Source of the DNA: DASSBR01 sp035688265
GTDB lineage: Bacteria > Pseudomonadota > Gammaproteobacteria > Natronospirales > DASSBR01
Direction: 5' to 3'
Assembly (NCBI GenBank): GCA_035688265.1
Contig: DASSNE010000047.1
Span: 1-45,587 of the forward strand
DNA: 45,587 nucleotides
In this document: positions 1-7,964 of the stretch, piece by piece
Numbering within the stretch: the stretch's first letter is position 1
How the letters are laid out: every line of letters begins with the position of its first letter
Translations under genes and position numbers: made by a program
The notes under the pieces: generated by a model
What the model saw: only the letters and a program-made list of their open reading frames with translations
What the model was told of the DNA's origin: nothing
Databases searched by the model: none

Positions 1-171
1 CATCCGCGACCGGTCTGCCGACATTCTCGATCGATCCGCAGACATCGTCGAGCGGTCCGCCGACATGCGGGTCCGCTCGGCCGACATGTCCCGCTGCTCG
101 GTCGCGAGCTCGACCATGCGCTTCATGAGCTTGAGTTGTTCGGGTTCGTTCTGCTCCGGTTCGTCCGCCAT
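1..171 (-). CDS. DUF202-like protein, N-terminal part (runs off the window)
   Basis: Only the first 57 codons are inside the window. They begin with an acidic, Gln-rich stretch (MADEPEQNEPEQ), continue with LKLMKRMVELATEQRD, and then enter a heptad repeat: MSAERTR, MSADRST, MSADRSR, MSADRSR, M. A Shine-Dalgarno GGGGAGAA lies just ahead of the ATG. Repeats of the type 'MS.ERT/ADRT' just before a membrane segment are familiar from DUF202 (YidH-like) small membrane proteins, where the last repeat runs into 'RTLMAWIRT'. The membrane part would lie outside this window, so the family call is inference. The repeat is predicted to be charged and helical. Confidence 0.5.
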   Translation of the reverse strand, partial: MADEPEQNEPEQLKLMKRMVELATEQRDMSAERTRMSADRSTMSADRSRMSADRSRM

Positions 172-225
172 CGCGCTTCTCCCCAATATTCGGGAAGAAG
201 CTTAGTCGCTTGCTCGCGCGAAGGG

Positions 226-248
226 AACCGCCGGCTCAGCCGGCGGTT
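226..248. terminator. Perfect 10-bp hairpin between pirin and the DUF202-like gene
   Basis: AACCGCCGGC (226-235), loop TCA, GCCGGCGGTT (239-248). It lies 8 bases beyond the pirin stop codon. There is no clear T-tract on the minus strand, so it may be an atypical terminator or an mRNA-stabilising hairpin. Confidence 0.5.
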
Positions 249-255
249 AGGGGTA

Positions 256-1119
256 CTACAGCCTGCCTGCCTGAAAGTCGGCGACGGCTTCGTGGAGTTG
301 CTCCGTGGTGTTCATCACGAACGGCCCGTAGCGCGCCACCGGCTCCCCGAGCGGCCGGCCGGCCACCAGCAGCAGCCGTGCGGGCACATCACCCACCGCG
401 GCGAGATGCACCGAATCGCCACCCTGCTCCAGCACCGCCAGCTCGCGACTGGCGGTGCGTTCCGCCGGCGTCCCGATATCGGCCGCGCCCGCATACACGT
501 AGGCGAACGCGTTGTGTCCCGGCGGCAGAGCAGCGACATATTCGGCGCCCGGTTGCAACTCGATATCCAGGTAAACCGGCTCGGTCGCCACCGCCGACAC
601 CGGACCGCGCGCATCGTTCACCTCGCCCGCGACTACTTTGACCCGCACGCCCATCGCGACCTCGACCACCGGAATCGCCTCCGGCCCGATGTCCTGGTAG
701 CGCGGCGCCGTCATCTTGTCCTTGGCCGGCAGGTTGACCCAGAGCTGAAAACCCCACATCAGGCCGTCTTCCTGCTCCGGCATTTCCGAATGCACGATGC
801 CGCGCCCGGCGGTCATCCACTGCACGCTGCCGGCAGTCAGCAGGCCGCTGTTGCCCTGGTTGTCACCGTGGCGCATGCGCCCGGCAAGCATGTAGGTCAC
901 GGTCTCGAAGCCCCGATGCGGGTGGTTCGGAAAGCCGGCGATGTAGTCGTTGGCATCGTCCGAGCGGAACTCGTCGAGCATCAGGAACGGGTCGAGATCG
1001 GGCAGCTGCGGCGTGCCCATCATCCGGTTCAGGCGCACTCCGGCGCCGTCGCTGGTCGGGCGGCCGCGCACCGTCTTGATGACAGCCCGCTCGCCGTCGA
1101 TTGTCTTGGCTGCTTCCAT
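256..1119 (-). CDS. Pirin family protein (first of two)
   Basis: A 287-residue bicupin. Pirins bind one metal (Fe or similar) in the N-terminal cupin; bacterial members act as quercetinases or as metabolic regulators, and the role here is not settled. The four metal ligands are visible: His66 and His68 in NHPHRGFET, and His110 and Glu112 in AGRGIVHSE, matching the His/His/His/Glu set of human pirin. The C-terminal cupin ends in the usual RYGPFVMNT motif followed by a helix. The start is supported by GGAGA eight bases upstream. It appears monocistronic: the gene upstream ends 142 bases away and a hairpin follows the stop. A second, divergent pirin lies at 4923-5840. Confidence 0.93.
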   Translation of the reverse strand: MEAAKTIDGERAVIKTVRGRPTSDGAGVRLNRMMGTPQLPDLDPFLMLDEFRSDDANDYIAGFPNHPHRGFETVTYMLAGRMRHGDNQGNSGLLTAGSVQWMTAGRGIVHSEMPEQEDGLMWGFQLWVNLPAKDKMTAPRYQDIGPEAIPVVEVAMGVRVKVVAGEVNDARGPVSAVATEPVYLDIELQPGAEYVAALPPGHNAFAYVYAGAADIGTPAERTASRELAVLEQGGDSVHLAAVGDVPARLLLVAGRPLGEPVARYGPFVMNTTEQLHEAVADFQAGRL

Positions 1120-1261
1120 CTGGAATCTCCAACAAGGTGGGTGATGAACCCAAGATAAGGCCGCAACCCGTTTAATGGAACCAGGCGGATGCCGAACACC
1201 GCGTTCGCCAGTCGAATCAGTCTTCCGAATTCGGGTCGAGCCTTTCGGGTCGAGCCTGGAG

Positions 1262-2401
1262 TCACCCGCTCAGGCGCAACAAGCGGCCGGGGTTACTGTC
1301 CTCAATGATCCAGACGGCGCCGTCCGGCGCAACGGCGACATCGCGTATACGAGCCTCCATATCCCAGCGATCGGCTTCGTGGGGGTGTCCATTGGCATCG
1401 AACGCGATGCGGATAAGAGAGTGCGAGGAGAGGCCGCCGATCAAGGCGGAACCTTGCCATTGAGGGGACATTGCACCTTCGTAAAACGCGAGACCCGCAG
1501 GCGAGATCACCGGCGTCCAGTAAATAGCCGGTGCCGCGAATTCCGGTCTCGTATCGTGATCGGGGATGGGGAAACCGCTATATTGGCTGCCATTGGAAAC
1601 GATGGGCCAACCATAGTTTCGACCTTCCTTGATCAGATTCAGCTCATCGCCACCGCGCGGTCCCATTTCAATCAGCCAGAGTCGGCCGTCGGGCGCGAAG
1701 GCCAGGCCATAGGGGTTGCGATGGCCGATCGTCCAGATCTCAGCCCGCACTCCGCCTTGTGCCGCGAAGGGATTGTCCCCGGGTGTGCTGCCATCCAGAT
1801 TGAGGCGCAGCACCTTGCCGCATGCCTGGTCGGGGTCCTGCGCACTCTGTGGCCGCATACGATCGCCGACAGTCAGAAAGAGATGCCTCCCTTGCGGGTC
1901 GAATGCAATGACACCGCCTGGCTGGCCGCCTCCGCCCGCCGGTGTCTGCCGCCAGATCACCGTGCGATTTTTTAGCGTGGCACTGTCATGCGAAATGGAA
2001 AGCGTGGCGCGGGCCAACACAAGGCGGCTGCCGTTGTCGCCGGGTTCGACATAGGTGAAGTAGACGCGCGAATGGGTTTTGAAATCCGGGGCGACCGCGA
2101 TGTCCAGAAGGCCGTTCTGGCCGGATGCGGCGACGTCGGGCACGTTGCCGACTTCAACCTTCGAGCCCGTTTGAGTGACAAGATAGACCCGCCCCGGTTT
2201 CTCGGTCACAAGCATCCTTCCATCCGGAAGGAATGCGATCGCCCAGGGTGTATTGAAATCGGCGACAGCCTGGACGGTGAAAGGACGAGTGGTGCTTGCC
2301 GGCCTGTCGCCGGCATTGATGCTTTGAGCCGGGGCGGCGCTGGTGAAAATGAGCGCAGCCGCCAGTATAGTCAATGTCACGGATGTTTTGCGCCCGGCCA
2401 T
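1262..2401 (-). CDS. Periplasmic PQQ-dependent sugar dehydrogenase (aldose sugar dehydrogenase, Asd/YliI type)
   Basis: A 379-residue exported six-bladed beta-propeller that oxidises the C1 of aldoses using PQQ and passes electrons to the respiratory chain. The start at 2401 is chosen because GGAGG sits five bases ahead of it and it opens a clean signal peptide (MAGRKTSVTLTILAAALIF, cleavage probably after APAQS). The reading frame extends 146 codons further upstream but into the divergent promoter and the MFS gene, with no signal peptide. Family landmarks: PWAIAFLPDGRMLVTEKPGR near the start of the mature protein, GLLDIAVAPDF, GHRNPYGLAFAPDGRLW, EMGPRGGDELN, GRNYGWP and the late YWTPVISPAGLAFYEG. 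No PQQ synthesis genes are in the window. It is divergent from the MFS gene with 165 bases between them. Confidence 0.9.
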   Translation of the reverse strand: MAGRKTSVTLTILAAALIFTSAAPAQSINAGDRPASTTRPFTVQAVADFNTPWAIAFLPDGRMLVTEKPGRVYLVTQTGSKVEVGNVPDVAASGQNGLLDIAVAPDFKTHSRVYFTYVEPGDNGSRLVLARATLSISHDSATLKNRTVIWRQTPAGGGGQPGGVIAFDPQGRHLFLTVGDRMRPQSAQDPDQACGKVLRLNLDGSTPGDNPFAAQGGVRAEIWTIGHRNPYGLAFAPDGRLWLIEMGPRGGDELNLIKEGRNYGWPIVSNGSQYSGFPIPDHDTRPEFAAPAIYWTPVISPAGLAFYEGAMSPQWQGSALIGGLSSHSLIRIAFDANGHPHEADRWDMEARIRDVAVAPDGAVWIIEDSNPGRLLRLSG

Positions 2402-2566
2402 GTTTCCTCCGATTCGCACGTACTTCGCCTTAACGATGAACAATGTTTGCGTGTTCGCGACTCTTTGTGTATCAGGCCTCACCCCACATAAAGGTATCGT
2501 CGCGAGCGAGATAAAATTTTTGTTGCCACGGGTCCATGGACAGATGAAACCGAGAGCGGCCCGGCC

Positions 2567-4149
2567 ATGATCAGCCTCGGGAGGGCACCTTGCGACGAGG
2601 GACTGGTTCGGGCCGCGAGTGCCACGCCCGGCTGTGCCGAGCGTGCCAAACCATGGGTGCTGGCCGCGACCATTCTGGGCTCCAGCATGGCCTTCATCGA
2701 CGGCTCGGTCGTGAATGTCGCCCTGCCGGCGATTCAATCCGAATTCGGCACCTCGATCGCTGGCGCGCAATGGGTCGTCAATGCCTATCTGCTCATACTG
2801 GGTGCGCTCGTCCTGCTCGGTGGATCGGCGGGCGATCATTTCGGGCGGCGACGCATATTTGCCTTGGGCATCGTCATCTTTACGTTGGCTTCGGTCGCGT
2901 GTGGGCTGGCCGCCAACGTTCTGTTTCTGATCATCGCCCGGCTTGCCAGGGCGCCGGCGCGGCGCTGCTCGTTCCGGGCAGCCTGGCGATCATTAGTGCG
3001 GCTTTCGACGAGGTCGATCGGGGCCGGGCCATCGGCACCTGGGCGGGCTTTTCCGCCATCACCTCGGCACTGGGCCCGGTGCTCGGCGGCTGGATCGTCG
3101 ATGTCTGGTCGTGGCGCGTGATCTTCTATATCAATGTACCGCTGGCGCTGGTAACTCTTGCCATTACCGTCCGCCACGTGCCGGAAAGCCTCGACGAGCA
3201 GCATAAGGCGCGGCTCGACTGGCTGGGCGGCGGCCTGGCGGCAGCGGGACTCGGCGCTCTGGTCTATGGATTGAGCACTGCGTCCACCCGTGGCTGGACA
3301 AACCCGGCCGCGCTGGCCGCACTGCCCGCCGCTGTCGTGCTCCTGGTCATGTTTCTCCGGCGCCAGGCCAGCGCCGCCGCACCGATGATGCCACTGGAAC
3401 TATTCCGGTCGCGACGCTTCAGCGGCGCCAACGGCATGACGCTGATGCTCTATGCGGCGCTGGGCGGTACGTTGTTCTTTTTGCCATTTTACTTGATCGA
3501 CATACAAGGCTACTCGGCCACCTTCGCAGGCGCCGCATTTCTGCCGTTCACGGTGATCATGGGGACGCTGTCGCGTTGGTCCGGCGGTTTGCTCTATCGC
3601 TTCGGTGCCCGACTTCCGCTCACAATCGGTCCCGCCGTGGCCGCGGCCGGTTTTGCGTTGTTCGCAATACTGGCCGGCAAAGGCCCCTACTGGACGACGT
3701 TTCTGCCGGCGATGGCCGTGCTGGGATTGGGCATGGCGATCAGCGTCGCGCCGCTCACTACAACCGTCATGGATGCAGTGGCGCAAAACCGTGCGGGTAT
3801 CGCGTCCGGCATCAACAACGCCACATCGCGTATCGGCAGCATGCTGGCGGTCGCCGTATTTGTGACGGTCGCTGTCGGAGTCTTCGCCACGGCGCTCGAT
3901 ACACGCTTGCAGCACATGCCCGTGTCAACGGAGGTACGACAAACGCTCAATGCCGAGATCGCCAAGCTCACCGAAGTGACGCTTCCGCCGCAAATCAAAG
4001 GCACGGAACGCCAAGCCCTTCAACAAGCCGTCGATGAGTCGTTCACCCTCAGCTTTCGAGTCATCATGTGGTTGGCTGCGGGGCTGGCGTTATTAAGTGC
4101 GTTTTGCGCCGCGGTCACGATGCGGAACGGGCGTGGCACGCGCCCCTGA
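2567..4149 (+). pseudogene. DHA2-family MFS drug exporter (EmrB/QacA type), frameshifted
   Basis: A 14-TM drug:H+ antiporter read in two frames. Frame one, from ATG 2567, gives the first helices: MAFIDGSVVNVALPAIQSEF, then the motif-A loop GDHFGRRR, up to LFLIIARLA. The match then jumps to the next frame with QGAGAALLVPGSLAIISAAF and continues without a break to 4149. Restoring one base near 2943-2949 (in CGGCTTGCCAGGGC) would give IIARLxQGAGAALLVPG and a 527-residue protein of normal family length. The lesion is therefore a single-base deletion or a sequencing error. Everything else looks intact, which points to either a very recent mutation or an error. The substrate cannot be inferred. It lies 74 bases upstream of the YceI gene. 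Confidence 0.85.
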
Positions 4150-4223
4150 TGGGTACAGACTATCGGCCTTGGGTTAAACTGCAAAACAACGAAGGAGAAC
4201 CCTCAAGTCCCAGGAGCAAAATC

Positions 4224-4865
4224 ATGAAACTGTTTAACAGGTCGCTATCGATACTGCTTCTCGCGGGTCTGCTCGCGGCGGTTGCCGTCCCGGCGTTCGC
4301 CGCCACCGAGACATTCGCGCTGGATCCCAATCACACGCAGGTGCATGTCAACTGGAATCACTTCGGCTTCTCGAACCCGGGCGCGACCTTCGACATCAGC
4401 AAGGGCACGTTGATCTGGGATGAGAAAGATCCGACCCGGTCGTCGGTGAAGGTCACGATTCCGGTCGCGAGCGTGGATACGCAAGTGCCGGCGCTTGACG
4501 CGCGCTTCAAATCGGAGTTCTTCGAAGTCAACAAGTACCCCACCATCACATTCAGGAGTACCAGCGTCAATCGCATCGGCCTGTCCAACCGTTATCGCGT
4601 CCGCGGCAAGCTGACCGTGCACGGCGTCACCAGACCGGTAACGCTGCATGCGACGCTCAACAAGATCGGTGAGCAACCGATGCTGCACGCGCCCGCGATC
4701 GGCTTCGATGCGACGGCGACTATCAAGCGTTCGGAATTCGGATTGAGCGCCTATATCCCGGTCGTCAGCGATCTCGTGCGCATCCATATCACTGCCGAGG
4801 GCGTCGAGGCGGCGGCGCTGGCGAGGGAAGAAAAGGCGATCAAGGCCGAAGGTCACTCGAAGTAA
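4224..4865 (+). CDS. YceI family periplasmic protein
   Basis: A 213-residue exported lipocalin-like barrel. YceI proteins bind isoprenoid or other lipid molecules in the periplasm and are often induced by base or osmotic stress. The start at 4224 follows AGGAG by seven bases and gives a signal peptide MKLFNRSLSILLLAGLLAAV with cleavage after PAFA. Family hallmarks: FALDPNHTQVHVNWNHFGFS, the SSVKVTIPVASVDT strand, ARFKSEFFEVNKYPTITFRS, GKLTVHGVTRPVTLH and GFDATATIKRSEFGL. A longer reading frame upstream overlaps the end of the MFS gene and lacks a signal peptide. A 57-base gap separates it from the second pirin, with which it may be co-transcribed. Confidence 0.93.
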   Translation: MKLFNRSLSILLLAGLLAAVAVPAFAATETFALDPNHTQVHVNWNHFGFSNPGATFDISKGTLIWDEKDPTRSSVKVTIPVASVDTQVPALDARFKSEFFEVNKYPTITFRSTSVNRIGLSNRYRVRGKLTVHGVTRPVTLHATLNKIGEQPMLHAPAIGFDATATIKRSEFGLSAYIPVVSDLVRIHITAEGVEAAALAREEKAIKAEGHSK

Positions 4866-4922
4866 CGCCATGGGCGAGGACAATTTACTACAGCGTGCAT
4901 CACAAGCAAGAAGCACAATACG

Positions 4923-5840
4923 ATGAGTTGGCGCAATTACAACGAACCTGAGTGCCTCAACGGGCCAGGTCCGGTCGTACTCGAGATCAAGCCGCGGCCG
5001 CGCGATCTCGGCGGTTTCGAAGTGGCGCGAGTGCTGCCGGCGCGGCAGCGGCGCATGGTTGGACCGTTCATCTTTCTCGACCATATCGGGCCGGCGCAGT
5101 TCGATCCCGGCCAGGGCGCCGACGTGCGCCCGCATCCGCATATCGGGCTCGCGACGGTCACCTATTTGTTCGACGGGTCGTTCCTGCACCGCGACAGTCT
5201 CGGTACCGAACAACTCGTGGAACCGGGCGCCGTCAACTGGATGAGCGCCGGCCGCGGCATCGTCCACTCGGAGCGCACCCCGGCGGCGGAACGGCAGCAC
5301 GCGCACCGCCTGTACGGTCTCCAGTCGTGGGTAGCGCTGCCGAAGGCGCAGGAAGATGCCGCGCCGAGTTTTCAGCATCATGCGCGCAACACACTGCCGG
5401 AAATCGAGCGGCCGGGCATCACGATGCGGCTGATCGCCGGCTCTGCCTTCGGCGAAACCTCGCCCGTCGCGATTCAGTCACCGCTGTTTTACCTCGACAT
5501 CGCGATGTCGGCGGGCAGCCGCTTTGTGCTTCCTGCGGATTACAGCGAACGGGCGCTGTACACTGTGGACGCGCCCGTCACCGCTGATGGCGTTGTCTGC
5601 GACGCACGATCGCTCGCCGTACTCAAGGGCGGCGCGGCGGTGGAAATCGCGGCGTGCAATCCGACGCGGCTGATGATCCTGGGCGGTGAACCGCTGGAGG
5701 GCGAGCGCTTCATCTGGTGGAATCTGGTGTCGAGCTCGAAAGAGCGAATCGAGAAGGCCAAAAAGGATTGGGCCGGCGGCCATTTCCCGAAAGTGCCGGG
5801 AGATGAAAATGAGTTTATCCCGCTGCCCCAGCATTTATAG
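4923..5840 (+). CDS. Pirin family protein (second of two)
   Basis: A 305-residue bicupin of a different pirin subgroup from the one at 256-1119. The metal site is complete: His71 and His73 in RPHPHIGLAT, His115 and Glu117 in AGRGIVHSE. The C-terminal cupin is followed by EGERFIWWNLVSSSKERIEK and a tail ending FIPLPQHL, typical of this subgroup. No strong ribosome-binding site is visible ahead of the ATG, but the N-terminus fits. It follows the YceI gene on the same strand. The two pirins differ widely in sequence and look like separate family members, not a local duplication. Confidence 0.92.
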   Translation: MSWRNYNEPECLNGPGPVVLEIKPRPRDLGGFEVARVLPARQRRMVGPFIFLDHIGPAQFDPGQGADVRPHPHIGLATVTYLFDGSFLHRDSLGTEQLVEPGAVNWMSAGRGIVHSERTPAAERQHAHRLYGLQSWVALPKAQEDAAPSFQHHARNTLPEIERPGITMRLIAGSAFGETSPVAIQSPLFYLDIAMSAGSRFVLPADYSERALYTVDAPVTADGVVCDARSLAVLKGGAAVEIAACNPTRLMILGGEPLEGERFIWWNLVSSSKERIEKAKKDWAGGHFPKVPGDENEFIPLPQHL

Positions 5841-5910
5841 ATAAACCGGAGTGACCCTAGCCCTGCAATACAGCCGATTGGGATCGGCAAGCGCTAAATG
5901 GTTGACTGAG

Positions 5911-6342
5911 ATGGAAGACTACCAATCAGTGCTGAACGATTTATCCGCCATCCTGCGCCGCCTGCACAAGGCGCTGCTCGACAAGGAAGCGGAAAATTTC
6001 GGGCCGGTGAGCGGACCTTATCAACTCCTCAACCTGGTGGCGAACCACGAACACTTTGCGTGGCTGCGGCACCTGTCCGAACTGATGGTGGAAATCGACG
6101 AGCGCCGCGACGCGGCCGAACCGATCGGTGCCGGGCAAGCCGGCGCTTTCCGGGCGACGATTGAAGATCTGGTCGGGCCACGCGAGGCGTCGGTGCCGGA
6201 GTTCCGCGCGCGTTTCGCAACGCTGCTGCAGCAATCGCCGGATGCCGCGATGGCACACGGCGATTTGCGCCGCCTGCTCGATAAACTGCCGGCTTCAATC
6301 GACGGACAAGGCTCACAGCAGCCATTCAATCGGCAGAAATGA
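5911..6342 (+). CDS. Conserved hypothetical protein, helical, about 143 residues
   Basis: I recognise the type but not a function: similar short proteins with 'LNDLSAILRRLHKALLDKE', 'YQLLNLVANHEHFAWLRHLS' and 'ELMVEIDE' occur widely in proteobacteria without a name. It is soluble and helical, with no signal peptide. ATG 5911 begins the conserved part (MEDYQSVLNDL). A GTG 60 bases further upstream is possible but would add an uncharacteristic tail. No convincing ribosome-binding site precedes either. Its last 30 bases overlap the convergent clsC gene. Confidence 0.72.
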   Translation: MEDYQSVLNDLSAILRRLHKALLDKEAENFGPVSGPYQLLNLVANHEHFAWLRHLSELMVEIDERRDAAEPIGAGQAGAFRATIEDLVGPREASVPEFRARFATLLQQSPDAAMAHGDLRRLLDKLPASIDGQGSQQPFNRQK

Positions 6343-7773
6343 CAGCACAAATACGATAGCGCGCCGTCGAAGACCGGCGTCCGGTTCCTTGTTGTGTATG
6401 ATTCGGCTGCCGTTTTGCTGTTCGATCCACTGGAGCTCGCCCGCGTCGCTCAGACGTACCTCGTACATGCGTTCGAACAGATCGCTCGCAAAGGTATCCG
6501 CGAGCGCGTCGGCCAGCTGTGGACTGTCTATTACAAACCCCATCTCGGTGTTGAGCCTGGCGGAGCGGGGGTCAAAATTCAGCGAGCCGATAAAGATGCG
6601 CGAACGATCAACCGACAAAGCCTTTGCGTGCAGGCTGGACGCGGAATGTCCGGTCAGCCCGCGGTCCCGGACTGCCGGCGGTGATGACAGGCGCTTTAAT
6701 TCGAACAGCTTGATACCGGCTTTCAGCAGCGATTTGCGCCACTTGGCATAGCCGGCATGCACTGCGGCGACGTCCGTAGCTTCGAGCGCGTTGGTCATTA
6801 CGCTGATCGCCACGCCGCGCTTTGCGGTGTCGGTAAAATAATCGACACCTGCCCCGGTGGGTACAAAATAGGGCGAGACGAGTTCAAGCTCGTGTTCCGG
6901 CCGGCCCAGTATGCGGCGGAGCCGCGGCCACAATAATGCCTCCCCGGCCGCACGCCCCAGTGCCTTCGCCGGATCGTCACTCACCAGATGCGTATCCACC
7001 CAATCAAATTCCAGGCGCCCGGCGAGCAGGTCATCCACGAACGGCCGCCGTGCCAGCGCCTGCATGTAAGACTGCGCCGCCGGCGCATGCCGGACGCGGG
7101 ACGCGATGGTGGGCAATCCGGCAATGGCCAGGCTGTCGACCGCGGGCAACACGCACTCCGCGGGCCGGGACGGCTCGCTCTCCCAGTAGCGCTCGAAATC
7201 GTGCGCTACCTCGCTTATGACCGGGCCGATGGCAAGCACGTCGAGATCGACAAACCATGGCGCTTCGCCCGCATCGAAGTACTCGTCGCCGATGTTGCGG
7301 CCGCCCACAATGGCGGCTTCGTTGTCGGCAATGAATGCCTTGTTGTGCATGCGCCGATTCAATCGCGCGAAGTCGGTCAGGTAGCCAAACGCGCGCCAGC
7401 GGCGGAATCGGAACGGGTTGAACAGGCGAACCTCGATGTTGGGGTGCCCGTTCAGTGCAGCGAGCAGCTTATCAAGGCCGGTGGTGTTGTTGTCATCGAG
7501 CAGCAGGCGTACCCGTACCCCGCGTTCGGCCGCGCGGTGCAGCGCTTCGAATAACAACGTGCCCGACTGATCCTGGTGCCAGATGTAGTATTGGGCATCG
7601 AGGGTCCGCTCGGCTGCATCGGCAAGCAATACCCGGGCGGCAAAGGCGTCGCGCCCGTCCGGCAACGTCACCACTCCGGACCGGGTCGGATGCGACCGAA
7701 CCAGAGGCTCGATCGCTTTGTCGAGGCGGGCATCGTCGGCCACACCGCCCCCTGTTACGTCGAACGGGTCCAT
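6313..7773 (-). CDS. clsC: Cardiolipin synthase C-like phospholipase D enzyme
   Basis: A 486-residue protein with two HKD (phospholipase D) motifs: HNKAFIAD (His143, Lys145, Asp150) and HAKALSVD (His382, Lys384, Asp389), each followed by the usual GG(R/S)N. Similarity to E. coli ClsC (YmdC) extends over the whole length: TLDAQYYIWHQD, RGVRVRLLLDDNNTTGLD, IEVRLFNPFRFR, DFARLNRRMHNK, PYFVPTGAGV, DVAAVHAGYAKWRKSLL, LNTEMGFVI and the C-terminal LPIEWLL. ClsC makes cardiolipin from phosphatidylglycerol and phosphatidylethanolamine at the inner membrane; in E. coli it works with YmdB, which is not in this window. The start at 7773 is preferred (GGAGT about 11 bases upstream); the frame extends 46 codons upstream without family similarity. 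Divergent from mrpA. Confidence 0.88.
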   Translation of the reverse strand: MDPFDVTGGGVADDARLDKAIEPLVRSHPTRSGVVTLPDGRDAFAARVLLADAAERTLDAQYYIWHQDQSGTLLFEALHRAAERGVRVRLLLDDNNTTGLDKLLAALNGHPNIEVRLFNPFRFRRWRAFGYLTDFARLNRRMHNKAFIADNEAAIVGGRNIGDEYFDAGEAPWFVDLDVLAIGPVISEVAHDFERYWESEPSRPAECVLPAVDSLAIAGLPTIASRVRHAPAAQSYMQALARRPFVDDLLAGRLEFDWVDTHLVSDDPAKALGRAAGEALLWPRLRRILGRPEHELELVSPYFVPTGAGVDYFTDTAKRGVAISVMTNALEATDVAAVHAGYAKWRKSLLKAGIKLFELKRLSSPPAVRDRGLTGHSASSLHAKALSVDRSRIFIGSLNFDPRSARLNTEMGFVIDSPQLADALADTFASDLFERMYEVRLSDAGELQWIEQQNGSRIIHNKEPDAGLRRRAIVFVLSFLPIEWLL

Positions 7774-7964
7774 GCCAACGCTGCACTCCTTTACATCGAG
7801 AACGGCAAAAACATCCGGCGCATCCTCAGTCGCCCGGCAAGACAAATGTATCATCCCCGGACGATTTGTTGACATCGGAACTGCGAGTGGAGATGCTTCT
7901 AGCTTGTACACCGGAGCCAGAACCCGCCCCGCCGCCCTTTTCGACTCATGAGTAGCAACACGCG

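Noticed and set aside
2402..2839. N-terminal extension of the PQQ sugar dehydrogenase
   Set aside because: Overlaps the MFS gene; the internal ATG at 2401 has GGAGG and starts a proper signal peptide.
256..5840. Two pirin genes considered as a local tandem duplication
   Set aside because: They are on opposite strands, 3.8 kb apart, and differ through most of the sequence outside the cupin motifs.
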